Shown in pieces: positions 53,501-64,000 of a stretch of 64,000 nucleotides of DNA. The notes under the pieces were generated by a model, which ran no database searches, was not told where the DNA came from, and saw nothing but the letters and a program-made list of their open reading frames with translations. A program made the position numbers and the translations under genes. The DNA comes from Glandiceps talaboti (Eukaryota; Hemichordata; Enteropneusta; Spengelidae). The stretch covers positions 8,876,931 through 8,940,930 of the forward strand of contig NC_135555.1 of assembly GCF_964340395.1 (NCBI RefSeq), in the 5' to 3' direction. Numbering within the stretch: position 1 is the first letter of the stretch; every line of letters begins with the position of its first letter.

Positions 53501-55567
53501 GTACATTGGGGGGCAGCTGCCCCTCCTGAGATTTTGGGGGGAAAAAGCAAGAAAAAAAACTACTTTTTGAATAGAGCTATTAAAATCGTTATTTACGTCG
53601 TGGCGATTCCTAGCATGCGCGATTTCAATGGATAGTTCACTAAAGTGACTGTACACTGACTCATGGCTAAAAGGATATTTCTTTATATTTTCTGACTAGT
53701 ACATGTAACAATATACATTTGAGTCTATTCCAAATTATATAATATCTTATACAGTGGTCTACTTGGCTCTGATGTTGCATACAAGCATGAATTGAGATTA
53801 AATATCCAAGGTGCACTAAAAAGAATTGAACAAAAGTTTACGACCATCAAAAGTCTGAAAGTCTTGAAATTCTTTTTCGGGATTTTTTGGAAGGAAATTA
53901 AACTTCAGGAGAAGTCATTTACCATGTGCACATCCGCATAATATCTTTCAGCTTTGCCACAACAAAATACACTTCCAGATAATATGTAATACATAGCATA
54001 ATTGTTTCAATTCTGGTATTTTATTATGTCTATGGTTTGATATTTTATGCCTCTAAACGGCCTCCTACACTGTCTTATTTTCAATTTTTTTTCACCTTTG
54101 GAGTTGTCTTCTTCCAATGCATCATTGTACCATATGATTTCATATCTCCACTGTAGTCACGGTGTAGTTGACAGAAGCCTGAGAAGGGGTGGCTAAAATA
54201 ATGCTTGAGTTTCAATTGGTGGGCTTAACATTTTTTGAGAAGAGAGGGAACTACACCATTTGTTTAACCGTAAATTGTGTACATTTCCTAACTGTAGCTA
54301 TGCAGACAAATTACATGAGATAGTATCAAGATGACTGAATAAGTGCTATCTAAACTCGACCTGAATTATTTTGCTATCATTATATATGGTTTGTTTTATC
54401 CTTGTCAAGCATTGTGAAAAAATGAAACCGACCTACTTACTCAATGTGATGGGTTAGGTTACCCGTTGACCAGCATTTTTTCTGACCTTACATATAATTG
54501 CGTATGCTAAAATATGTATTATGTAAATTACAAGCAAATTTATGTAAATTAGCATTTTTCTAAATTTTAAATGCATGATTGCACCAACACAAAGTTCTGT
54601 CCCCCTCGGCAATTTGGTCAGGCTACGGCCCTGCACTGCACTTCAAGCTTAATGTGAAGGTTTAGAAAACTGTGAGTAATACTCATCTGATCACTGTACA
54701 GTGTATTGAATACAATTCTGAATTTGCTGTCCCCATCATGAAGTCACAAATGCCTGACACTATAGGTTTAAATATGTATGGTTTTGGAACTGAAAGTATA
54801 TTGATTACATCTAAGCATTCCACAACATTCTGAATTTCTTTGCACTTTCATGAAGTCACAAATGTCTTACATTTACATGTGTATTGGTAATGCATTTGGT
54901 GTAGGAAAGTGAAAGCTATATTTTTCAGACCTAAGTGTGCATAAAATCCTTAGTTTGCTAGCACTTCATGACTACCACAAATGTCTGACATTAGATAGTT
55001 ATTGTGTTATGAGTATAAATAGATATTTGAATACACTATGTAGGTGATGTGATGTCCTTAGATACTCCCAACAAATGTCCCCACTACAGTTTTTCACAAA
55101 TCACGCATGTGAATGTGTGTTTACTCTGTGTCTGTGTTTCTGTGTATGTATCAGTGAATGACAGTTAAAACCACCACATCAAATGCCTTGGTATTAAGTG
55201 ATGACTACTTATGGTGTCTAGTTGGGAAATAAACAAGATTATACCACATGTGTATGATTACATGTATAGTCAAAATGTTTTATTTTGTTTTGTTTTCTAA
55301 AAAACTTCCTCTACAACTACTAAGTTGTTTGGGCTGAAATAGTAACATAATAGTAGTACCAAAAGAAATATTACAGTTGTGCTACAGTAACAAAAAAAAT
55401 TGTACTCTTTTTAGTTATTGTAGGGGGCAGGATATTGTGCACTTTTTTTTCTTTTTTTCTTTTTTTGGGGGGGGGGGGCCATGAAATTTTTATACTTTTG
55501 AAAGGGGGGGCTGTGAAATTTTGGTCACAGTGGATGGGGGGGCCAGGAAAAAAACCAAGTCAGAGAT

Positions 55568-55613
55568 AATTTCTCCCCAGGCCCCCCCCCTGCCGTAAAT
55601 TCTGTCCGGTCCC
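55568..55613 (-). repeat. Right terminal inverted repeat of the 2.85-kb transposon
   Basis: Exact inverted copy of the left end, followed by TAA. The run of nine C mirrors the nine G of the left arm. Confidence 0.9.
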
Positions 55614-55831
55614 TAACTACTACATCGGAATGAATTGTTCGTATTCTTGTTGTTCCGGTATGTGAGCATGCTCAGTAGATTGCCACTATTATCCTGTTGT
55701 CGTTTTGGAATGACTATTGATTAAGTTATCACTCATTTCACCGTTTCAGAGTGGTTGTTTTCAATCGTTTACTCTCATTTTCTTGTTGCTAACTCACACT
55801 ATGTTTATCTCAGCGTTTGAAAGAAAGAAAG

Positions 55832-55870
<39 letters not shown>

Positions 55871-57591
55871 CCGTCGTCAGATTAATATCAGTATAGTTTC
55901 CTCACATTTTTCTTCGACCGAAAAAAAGACGCCCAACACGTTCTGAGTCTAACGTCTTTATTCCGGAGAAACGCCCGGAACGGCAACTCGTCGCCTAACG
56001 AATTTCTTTAAAAGTGTTTGAACTTTTCGGTGCATTTCTTTCATTTTGCAAGGCGATATATCAAAGAAATGTTCGATTTTACTAGGATTCCGACAACAAT
56101 ATTTGCATAGTGTAGCAAAAAACATTAGTTCAGGACAAATTGGAAGTTAGCTCGTACGTCATACTCGAACGTACTACCGTCCCTAGCAAGGGTACTGTAA
56201 CCACAGTACCTGTACTCCGTTTGTAATGTCAATTGTTCGGTATATTATATCAATTTACCAGCGAGGGCATATTAATTTGTATTGATAAAAAAAATATGAA
56301 CGTACCTGATTGAATTGTGCCCTGGTACTCGGTACGATACGAGTTGCTAGTACACGTTGGAAAAGCAGCCACGGTCCTCATAGCATTCTATCAACTGTAC
56401 AGTACGACTGCGAACACAAACACACCTAACCACAAAATTATTTCTTACGCATGCGCACAAACCACCCCTACAAAATGATACAAAAATACAAAATACAGAA
56501 TAAGTGGTCACAGTCTATAGGAGAAATCTAGGATTTCCTTCGATAAAAAAAACAAGTCAGTTCCATTTTCCGATCATGAAAGAAATGGATAATATGTTAT
56601 CTGAAGTGACGTTGACAACTACAGACAGGGTGTAAAAACACGTTTCATGCATGGAAGAAACCGAGGCATTAGTAAGAAATAGGCCAGTGCCCTTTACATT
56701 GTATCCCCATAGATTAGCACACACAACTTAGCAAAATAGTTTCATTTAATCTAATATAAGTACAACCTCCTAAGTAACGCTCGTGTTTAGGTTTAAAGGC
56801 CACTTCATTTTGCACTTGGTATAATAGCATATTAAGGCCAAGTCACAGTCCATTCTTAATAGAAAACCAATTTAAAACCACGTATGTCGATATGTAAATT
56901 ACACCAATAGGTCCGACAACGATTGACATGATACCCACCTTTACATATTTCTAACCCCGTGGCTTAAATAATATTTCAAGATCGTACATCCCAAGATATA
57001 TCACTCGGTCTTTCTTGTACATTTTCTTTTTCACTGTCTAGAAAATAATATAAAAGTGGTTGATTATACTGGTCAGTTATGTAATTATGAAATGAAAATA
57101 TAATATGAAAGAAAAACTTGCCAAATAGAAATTTGGCCACTAGATTATTATGCTGTGTCTGTGCAAGACGGCCATGGAAAATGTTATCGGGGTAATTGGG
57201 GTCAAAGGTCAAATTGCAAAATGTAGCGATAGATCATGTTCCGTTATTGGATGGACCATTGACTAAAGTAGAAAACACAAGTACATTTATATTGCTTAGT
57301 TCTGTTATAGCTAATAACGTGCTAATGGGAAACAGACGCTCGTTCAGTCGTATGTCTTATATCAAACATTGTCATTTCCAAACCAGAAAGTTAGATGCAA
57401 GATGTCGATGGATTAATCTTTAGGTGTGAAAGAAAGCTATAGTAGAAGTGAATGCAGGATTAAAGAATGAGTTTATTTAATCCTTATGGCTCCACTGATA
57501 ATATACCACCAATGTGAAAATCTGGGATTGAATCATTGGCCTTTAACAGAAGGAAAACCTGTCCATTCATTGTTTTTCAGGTTGCCAACCA
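55614..57591. other. Intergenic sequence right of the transposon, with (GTT)n
   Basis: Contains (GTT)n at 55831-55870. Frames 56976-57212 (-) and 57196-57423 (+) have no recognisable features. Confidence 0.4.
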
Positions 57592-58023
57592 GTAGATTTG
57601 TGGTTTTCATTAATTATATGCTGTTTCAGACCAAAATTATGATTTTAATAGAATCGCCCCCCCCCCCCCAATATGGGGAGGGTATTAGCTGTTCTCATGT
57701 GCCCTCCCACATGGTGTCTGGTGGTGAATAATATCGACTCTCCAACTTGCCAACGGTCGGCCAGCCTACTGCCCACCCACAATATTGACAATGGTTTACT
57801 CCTCAAAACTGAACCGTTTGTGCTATCCACTATAATACCAACAACTCATGTTGACCTACATAATGTGCACCCCTCTCCTACAAATTCATGTATTCCCTCC
57901 CACTGTATCAAAATTAGGACTTCCCCGCTGAAATTCTTCCTTCTTTGCTCCCCTCCCGCTACCGATCGAAAGAAAAATTGCCCGCCCACTGAAAAATTGT
58001 GTAAGAACAGCTTTTTGCAAGAA
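57592..58023 (+). repeat. Dispersed repeat family 1, copy B
   Basis: Same family as 2841-3253, about 55 kb away, with a C-run expansion at 57657-57669. The frames 57645-57830 (-) and 57673-58062 (+) are by-products of the repeat. Confidence 0.85.
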
Positions 58024-58447
58024 CAAGAAATTCGTTCACTGCACCAGGTTTCTGGTATTTAGTTGACTGAAAGGATAACCACAAGTGAGACAAATTTTGT
58101 CTTCGATGCATTTCTTATATACCTAAAGGAAACCAAGAAAAGTAATTTCCACCAACTACTATCTGGTTGACAGTCAACGTTTATTACACCATTATTTAAA
58201 ATTGGAGATAAATCATCACCCTCAAAGCATCGCCCAGTGTCGCTAAACGTCAGCTGGTTGCACAATTATGGAGTTTGCCATTATTAAATACATAATGAAC
58301 CACAGCGAAACTCATAACATCATTACATCGAGTACAGCATGGATGTCAACAAATAAAAGTCACAACTCCCGGCAACAGTTGACAACGTTATCTAGTGAGC
58401 GACCATATGGATGAGGATTGGCTATTTATTTTGGATTTTTAGTTTAC

Positions 58448-58688
58448 AAAACAATTTTGTCATAGCTTCCTACTTGAAAAATCAATGTGAAACAACATCA
58501 TATTATGCCAAGTCCTTTTTCTATAATTCAATAAAATGTGCAAAATGTATGTTCTTGTACGTACAATAACAAACTTTTTAACATGCTTTTTATAGCTTTT
58601 TACACACACTATTGAGTTGCAAAGATAGACTTGGATAATGTCGTTTTCCATTGATTTTTAAAGTAGGAAGTCGTGATAAAATTGTTTT
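58448..58688. mobile_element. Hairpin MITE-like element, 241 bp
   Basis: Arms of about 40 bp, each starting AAAACAATTTT and containing CTTCCTACTT and AAAATCAATG, face each other at 58448-58487 and 58649-58688 with about five mismatches. The interior is AT-rich and non-coding. No clear target duplication is visible. Confidence 0.65.
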
Positions 58689-59219
58689 ATAAATCAAAAT
58701 TCCAAAATAAATACCCAGTCCTTATCCATAGGGCCACTTTAATATACTGACAGGGGAGGGGAGGGGACCAGACTGATATCGTTGAGTTGGATTTACATCC
58801 CCACAGTCCCACTTTTGTCAAAACTAGATCACCTTGGTGTGAGAGGCCAATATTATGACTGCCAATGGCTAAAATCATTCCTTACCTATCGTAAGTAAAC
58901 AGTTTATGTAGACGATGTTGTATCCGTGGCTGAAAACGTAATGTCAAATGTAACCCATTGCACTGTTATGCACCCCTCCCCCGTATTTGTACACGTACAT
59001 ATGTGCAAATGACTGTTTGATATACCTACATATACCATCCTATTCACAGCCAAGATCATCATAAAGTCCTGCATGGTGACTTGCATTAACTTGAATTATG
59101 GCAGAGACGATGGCTTATATACCACCGAATTGCACAGTCATAAAACAATCACTCTATGCTAAACATAAACCAAAGAACTTCGACAACATTGATATTGTGT
59201 AACCTGAAACTACAAACCT

Positions 59220-59761
59220 GTTGATTCAAACCCATACTTTGGGTTAGAGCTTTCTCTCACTTTGTCATGGCATATCCACATACACAATAGCTATGAAAAA
59301 GGCAAATTCCGACACGGGCCTAAGGCTTGTGAAAAGAAATCTCAACTCTGTTCCCAGAGAAACCAAAGTTTTTGGTCATCAATCAATTGTTCGATCAATG
59401 TTTGAATATCCTGCTTCAATGTGGGACAGCGTTCTACAGTCAGATGTCTATAATCGACATAACAATGTAATAGCTATACTTCAAAATCTTGAGTGAACTG
59501 CATTACAAACCCTCCGGAGAAAAGCCTCTAGCCTTACCAACCTATACAAACTCCGAAAAAGGTTAACTGTATGTCACAGCTCACAAACGACTGTCACTAA
59601 ATATGAAGCGTACTCGTCTTCACCCAGCTAGATAGAAACACTTTGATGCACACATTGAAATATTTAAGAACCGATTCATCACCAGAACAATGGATTCTTT
59701 CCCCTTTGTTAATGAATCACCTTCTGCATCTTCTTTCAAGAAAAACGTAGCGAAAACTTAA
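59220..59761 (+). mobile_element. Decayed non-LTR retrotransposon: C-terminal reverse transcriptase region (CR1/L2/jockey-like)
   Basis: Three reading frames together resemble the C-terminal thumb region of LINE-type reverse transcriptases. Frame A (59220-59290) gives VDSNPYFGLEL and LSWHIHIHN, like the usual DSxKYLGxxI...LSWxxHI. Frame B (59293 on) gives KKANSDTGL..KRNL and then SIVRSMFEYPASMWDSVLQ, like KANKxLGFLRRNL...LVRPxLEYAxxVWDP. It continues past a TGA at 59494-59496, where the family has Trp, to TALQTLRRKASSLTNLYKLR. Frame C ends KNRFITRTMDSFP and stops at 59759-59761, like the terminal NSFFPRTIxxWNxLP motif. At least two frameshifts, one stop and a deletion of the RRAARFV block show it is dead. 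The exact clade is uncertain. Confidence 0.8.
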
Positions 59762-59892
59762 ATCAGTACTACTGTCTTAGGCCTGGGCCCTCATTGACGT
59801 GATATTCCTTAGGAGGCAGTGCAAATACAGAAACCCTGCATCACGTACTCTCTAAAATGGGCTTATGAAAACAGGCAGTTTACATCTGGCTA

Positions 59893-60020
59893 AGAAGAGG
59901 CCTGCTATCCACTAGGCGAAGCCTCATGGGAAGGAAACAACGTTAGGAGCTCCTTAAACCTTTGCTGAAACAGTGCTGAGGCAATTCTTTATTTGTTTAC
60001 TTCCCATAATGCATCGCCCC
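59893..60020. mobile_element. Short inverted-repeat element, copy 1 (MITE-like)
   Basis: The arm at 59914-59940 (core CCTCATGGGAAGGAAACAA) is matched in reverse complement by 59992-60020 with about five differences. Homology to the copy at 60480-60632 begins at AAGAGG on the left side of each. It has no coding capacity. It lies 130 bp downstream of the reverse transcriptase remnant. Confidence 0.6.
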
Positions 60021-60479
60021 AATGTACAGCACAGAGTTACTGTTAGTGTACTCCGTGATCTACCGTTAGTCAAGACCAGGTTGAATTTATACAAGCGAGG
60101 TGGAGGGAAGGGCTAGAGGTGTAGCGTCATATAGCATTTGTTACCTTACATGATTTGTATGAGATACAGGAATAATTAATCAATAAGTACACATTTATGG
60201 TTGTGTTATCTGAGATTTCCTTTGCAAAAATGCATCATAGTATGTGTCTTTATACATTAAAACATCCGACTTATTTATTTCTAACCCCGATTATGTATAA
60301 ACCACATTAGCTTCCATTGATCGCGAATCGATTTAGGATATACATTATATTTACATATAGGTCGATGTAGTGAGGTCTTTTATTAAATGGGATCAAAGGT
60401 GCGAGTGCTTGGATTTGACCTACTTTTGTAATGCACGGGGGATCGCTCTAAATAGAGTTTTAAAAATGAAAAATCTGAC

Positions 60480-60632
60480 AAAGAGGCTTGCTATAGCATA
60501 GGGCAAGGCATTATGGGTAGTAAATAAAATTTGGATCTTAAGGCTTCTTGAAACATTTGCCTCGACATTAATGGGCAAGCATTCAATAGGTTTGGAGTTC
60601 CTAACTTTGTTTACTTTCCAATGATGCCTCGC
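60480..60632. mobile_element. Short inverted-repeat element, copy 2 (same family as 59.9 kb)
   Basis: The arm 60501-60528 (core GCATTATGGGTAGTAAATAA) pairs imperfectly with 60606-60632. The left flank (AAGAGGCTTGCTAT) and the core resemble copy 1 in the same orientation. The minus-strand open frame 60420-60710 is a shadow of this element. Confidence 0.6.
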
Positions 60633-61589
60633 AGGTCTCTTTTCAGTCAGATTTCCCCCTTTTCCATACTGCATATTAGAGAGACCATGAGTTGAAAGGT
60701 TGGTAAACATCTTACCGTGTTTCTAGAACACAAAAAAATGCACCTATTATGAAATCATCTTCACTTGTGTTCCCGCTAGCTACTGAATGTATACCATCCA
60801 TAAAATCAGGCCAGGCCATGGTCCACCAGATTTGTTCTGTTCTACCCCCCCCCCCCTCCCTAGTCCTGTTGTCCTGTGTGTAGGTCTATCAGTTTCATTC
60901 TCTGTCTGGGGTGTTACATGTTATATACTTAGATATCTAGTCTTTCTTTAAAAGCTAATCGATGAGTAAACTTCGATAGAACAGAACAAGATATATGCTA
61001 TCAGACAATTAGTAAATGCCATCATAGCCAATTCTATTGATTATTATATACATCATAGATTTACATAGTAGTCTACTAAGGAACGCCACCACTTTAGAAA
61101 AAATACAGGAACTTGGATATCGTGCTATCGACATTTTCTTTTCAGAATCCATAAATCAAAGTTAAATGGCCTTCACCTCACCTACATTTCTTGCATGGTT
61201 ACAAAATTAGAAATTCACTATCAGGTAGTATCTCAAAATTAAAATAGCTTTGGCCTTGTCTGGAAATAAAATGTATGTGTAGTCAGTGTTGGTATACACG
61301 TAGAATGTGATACACTACGGTGGTGAACATTGAGTGACTCCCTGTCTGTCATTGAATATCTAGGAGAGTGAGACCCTATAATGACTCCCCTGTCTGTCCT
61401 TGAACAGAGTGTAGTGGCGCTTTCAAGATGTGAAGAGGGGTACGTATATGGCGAGTAAGTGTGCCCTGTGAGCCAGTGATTTTTAACCCCCAGATTCGAT
61501 GACCAAGGACAAAGTTACCCCTCACCACAGTAAAGACCACATTTCCCCATCCCGCGTATAGACGTAAGGTAATGGCAAGTCAGCAATTG
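60633..61589. other. Anonymous intergenic sequence
   Basis: A C run at 60845-60857 is the only notable element. Confidence 0.35.
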
Positions 61590-61850
61590 AAAAAACTAAC
61601 ACATAGTCAAACTAAAACTATTATTGCAACATGTTGATAAAACCTAGCGATGTTGGTGCAATTATACACACAGTAGGGTGGCGTCTCTAATTATAGCAAA
61701 TTTACTCAATTCAGTGTTTACACTATCTCGATTACAGTGGGATTATGTCCTCAAACCAAGGCACTACTATCACCCACTTGTGCGATCTACTATACATTGA
61801 ACAACTCACAATAGTTTTAGTTTGGCTATATCTCAGTGAGTCAATAGCTC
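61590..61850. mobile_element. Inverted-repeat element, copy B of the 37.1-kb family
   Basis: The left GTCAAACTAAAACTATT is complementary to the right AATAGTTTTAGTTTGGC. The internal block CTATCACCCACTTGTG and the CAGTAGGG..GCG block match copy A in the same orientation. Confidence 0.6.
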
Positions 61851-62316
61851 CCTTTCCGCAGTACCATATTGATTGACATATCACCCGCTATGTATAAAGT
61901 ATTCATAGTCTGATGAGATTGTTGTGTTATATATTCCTACATCAGTATTTGCATGTAAATGAATATTGTTCTTTAAAAACATTTTGATACAGTTATTTGG
62001 GTCTTGAATGGTAACAAGTATGTGACGTTTCTCATGGTTTCTCGGGGAGACAACATACGTGTTAATCCCAACGTCGCAAACCACATACCTCTTTACGGCA
62101 CTGTCAAAAATGTACACGCCAAGAGTTTATATTCCGTTGCTTCAGCAGAAATGTATGCTCTGGCTTACAATAATGGTTGATCCATACATTACGCATTACA
62201 CATTTCAATAAAGTTGATATAACTGTTTATATGAAAATTAGAAAACTGTTGACAGGAGGTAACATGATATGTTCTACTAATGATACCAAATTACCCAACC
62301 AACCAGTGCATGTACC

Positions 62317-62520
62317 CACAGGGGCGTGTAATATTGCATAGATTGTTGTTTTCCAGGTCTACAGACTAAATATAACAACCTTTTGAATATATATTCCTAC
62401 CTGTATAGGGAAATATTTATAGTATACGTAGTACTATAGATCGATACATTTGTAGCAGCAAGATTCGTATGATATTTTCCTAAGAAAACGGAAATCTAAG
62501 CAATAATACACGCCCCTGTG
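62317..62520. mobile_element. hAT-like MITE, 204 bp, 28-bp TIRs, 8-bp target duplication
   Basis: Both ends read inward as CACAGGGGCGTGTA, and the match extends to about 28 bp with two A/T differences. The element is flanked by CATGTACC on both sides (62309-62316 and 62521-62528), a perfect 8-bp target duplication. An 8-bp duplication with ends starting CA and a CAGGGGCG core is typical of the hAT superfamily. There is no coding capacity; the interior is AT-rich. Confidence 0.85.
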
Positions 62521-62528
62521 CATGTACC

Positions 62529-64000
62529 TACCTGCTCAGCCTGTAATATGATACACCGTAGCAAAATAATATACATAATAAAAAAACCACGTTATATACA
62601 CATGCAATGTATTTTCTACCTATTTTACTTATTGCTTGCTTTATTCCACTGTTGATATATTTATAAGTATTGCAAGTATTTCAATATTTCACCCTTCCGC
62701 AATTGAAATCAGTAATGTTGATTTTCAGGACGACAAATTAGTGAAAGTAAACATTTATCAAATGGAGGTTCAAACATCGATTACAAACAGTTGTGTTCTT
62801 AGACTATATATACCTTGTAATTGTCGGAATGAAATTGTCGTTAGAAGTAACATTGATTACGTGTGCATGTAATGAAGATAATGAACTATTGTTTGCTATA
62901 GTCATTTATACATACTGTATACCAAATACTGTGTGCAGTGTGGTTCACTTTCAAATTTTAATGAAAAGTGCCCATTGATTTGTATATACTTAAATCATCC
63001 ATATGTAAATCCATGTAGGGGGAGGGTACGGAATGGGTATAACCTCCGGCAATAATAGATGCGTGTTTCAGTGTACCCCTTTTGGATTTCTTTGTCAAAA
63101 TCCCCCCATACGTACACTTCAAGTGATGAATTCCAAAATTATCTCCGCCCTCAGCAAATGACCACCCTCTTTATTTGTAAAAAAACAAACCTTTATTTCC
63201 GGGACTCGGAGAGGCATTCCTCTTTAACGTTCCACTTAATATCCCCCCCCCCCCCTGATCCAGCTACTATGAGATAAATGTAGCAGAAACTGTGAATCTG
63301 TCATCAGTATTGTGAACGCTTTTTGAATTACTGGAATTAATTCAAATATTTTTACACCAGTCCTGTAGCAAAGCAAATGCGTATATAAGTATCAATCTAT
63401 GTAACCCCATATAGCATGGTCAGTTTACCCATAAAACCACATGACAGCCACATGTCGCTGATATTTGCATACTTCAACTTAGCTCGGGTATATTATCAAT
63501 GAGCCGCTATTTTGACAAGTTGCTAGGAAACCAACCTGACAGTTTGTGGTATGCTTCATCATATGGGGAGAGATAATCTTTTTTAGGATCACCAAACGTT
63601 ACATCATATTGATGATATTGGAAGTGAATCATTCTATCTTCATTTTCCAATAAAAGTAGCAAATATTTCGTGCAGGTGAATTGAACACAGAAGGAATTAG
63701 TATTCAAGGTTACCTTATAGGTTTGGTTCTTTTTGTATTAAAAACCCGTTGGTGACGTCACAATTTGCCGCTGTTGATAAGGTTTAACTAATAAAGCATG
63801 TACACGTTTAGTATTGAATGCATACTTCTATTGTGTCGTGACGTCCCTGTTTAGAGACATTCAGGTGCATGAAATAGACACGCGTCAATGTATACACAGT
63901 ATTCAACTGAATAATTGGGAAAACTGATAGTATCACCAGTTAAACTATTTGCCTTAGTCTGTTTCAAGTTAAATTGATTGATTTGGTAGAGTCCAAGATT
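62529..64000. other. Anonymous sequence to the right edge
   Basis: Frames 62636-62872 and 63059-63277 (+) and 63507-63707 (-) lack supporting features. A C run at 63243-63256 and one TGACGTCA at 63753 were noted. Confidence 0.35.

Larger units (their letters stand above)
52761..55613. mobile_element. Non-autonomous DNA transposon, 46-bp perfect TIRs, TAA target duplication (PIF/Harbinger-like)
   Basis: The first 46 bases (52761-52806, beginning GGGACCGGACAG) are repeated exactly as the reverse complement at 55568-55613. Both ends are flanked by TAA (52758-52760 and 55614-55616), which fits the 3-bp TWA target duplication of PIF/Harbinger elements, and the GGG start is also usual for them. 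Just inside the ends are several direct copies of a G-run plus GGCCATGAAA motif (about 52812-52880 and 55470-55555). No transposase or Myb-like frame occurs inside the 2853 bp, so it needs help from elsewhere. Internal content is AC and ACAT repeats, TA tracts, a hammerhead and anonymous AT-rich DNA. The perfect TIR identity suggests recent mobility. Confidence 0.85.

Noticed and set aside
60420-60710. 96-codon minus-strand frame
   Set aside because: Covers the second hairpin element and part of its arms; not protein-like.

Overview
The window is gene-poor, AT-rich eukaryotic DNA full of repeats. It reads as animal nuclear genome: there is a spliced class A GPCR exon, long tetranucleotide microsatellites of the ATGT and CTGT types, hairpin-like miniature transposons, a tRNA-derived SINE, a decayed non-LTR retrotransposon and a Penelope-type hammerhead ribozyme. 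A marine invertebrate (hemichordate, echinoderm, cephalochordate or lophotrochozoan) is a reasonable guess, but the sequence does not settle it. No bacterial operon, CRISPR array, rRNA gene or intact tRNA gene is visible.

Only one protein-coding gene can be called with confidence. It is the 5' coding exon of a thyrotropin-releasing-hormone-receptor-like GPCR on the minus strand (15296-16318). It carries the N-terminus through TM5 and most of the third intracellular loop and ends at a strong splice donor. TM6 and TM7 must lie in a further exon at lower coordinates. I could not find that exon between 1 and 15295, so it may lie outside the window. A weak exon candidate is at 50117-50244 on the plus strand.

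Layout. 1-5.6 kb: dispersed repeat fragments. 5.67-7.43 kb: about 34 copies of a 52-bp satellite. 7.69-8.55 kb: a perfect 77-bp direct duplication. 9.0-9.7 kb: a 58-bp tandem repeat. 10.6-13.0 kb: a large inverted repeat whose arms both end in ATGT microsatellites. 15.3-16.3 kb: the GPCR exon. 17.9-31.2 kb: microsatellites, 5-bp and 38-bp tandem arrays, a G-quadruplex-prone tract and a near-perfect 97-bp palindrome. 31-44 kb: mostly anonymous sequence with a MITE-like element at 37.1 kb and AG, CTTT and GATAT arrays. 44.2-45.2 kb: an inverted-repeat pair and a SINE. 47-50 kb: AT, 32-bp and ACAT/CTGT arrays. 52.76-55.61 kb: a non-autonomous DNA transposon with 46-bp perfect terminal inverted repeats and TAA target duplication (PIF/Harbinger-like), which contains the hammerhead ribozyme. 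57-64 kb: a second copy of a 415-430 bp dispersed repeat, a 241-bp hairpin MITE, the reverse transcriptase remnant, two related hairpin elements and a 204-bp hAT-like MITE with an 8-bp target duplication.

The genes do not form a pathway. The interest lies in the mobile-element record and in the receptor exon with its unusually long, sequon-rich N-terminus. All repeat comparisons were made by eye within this window; nothing was searched against a database.
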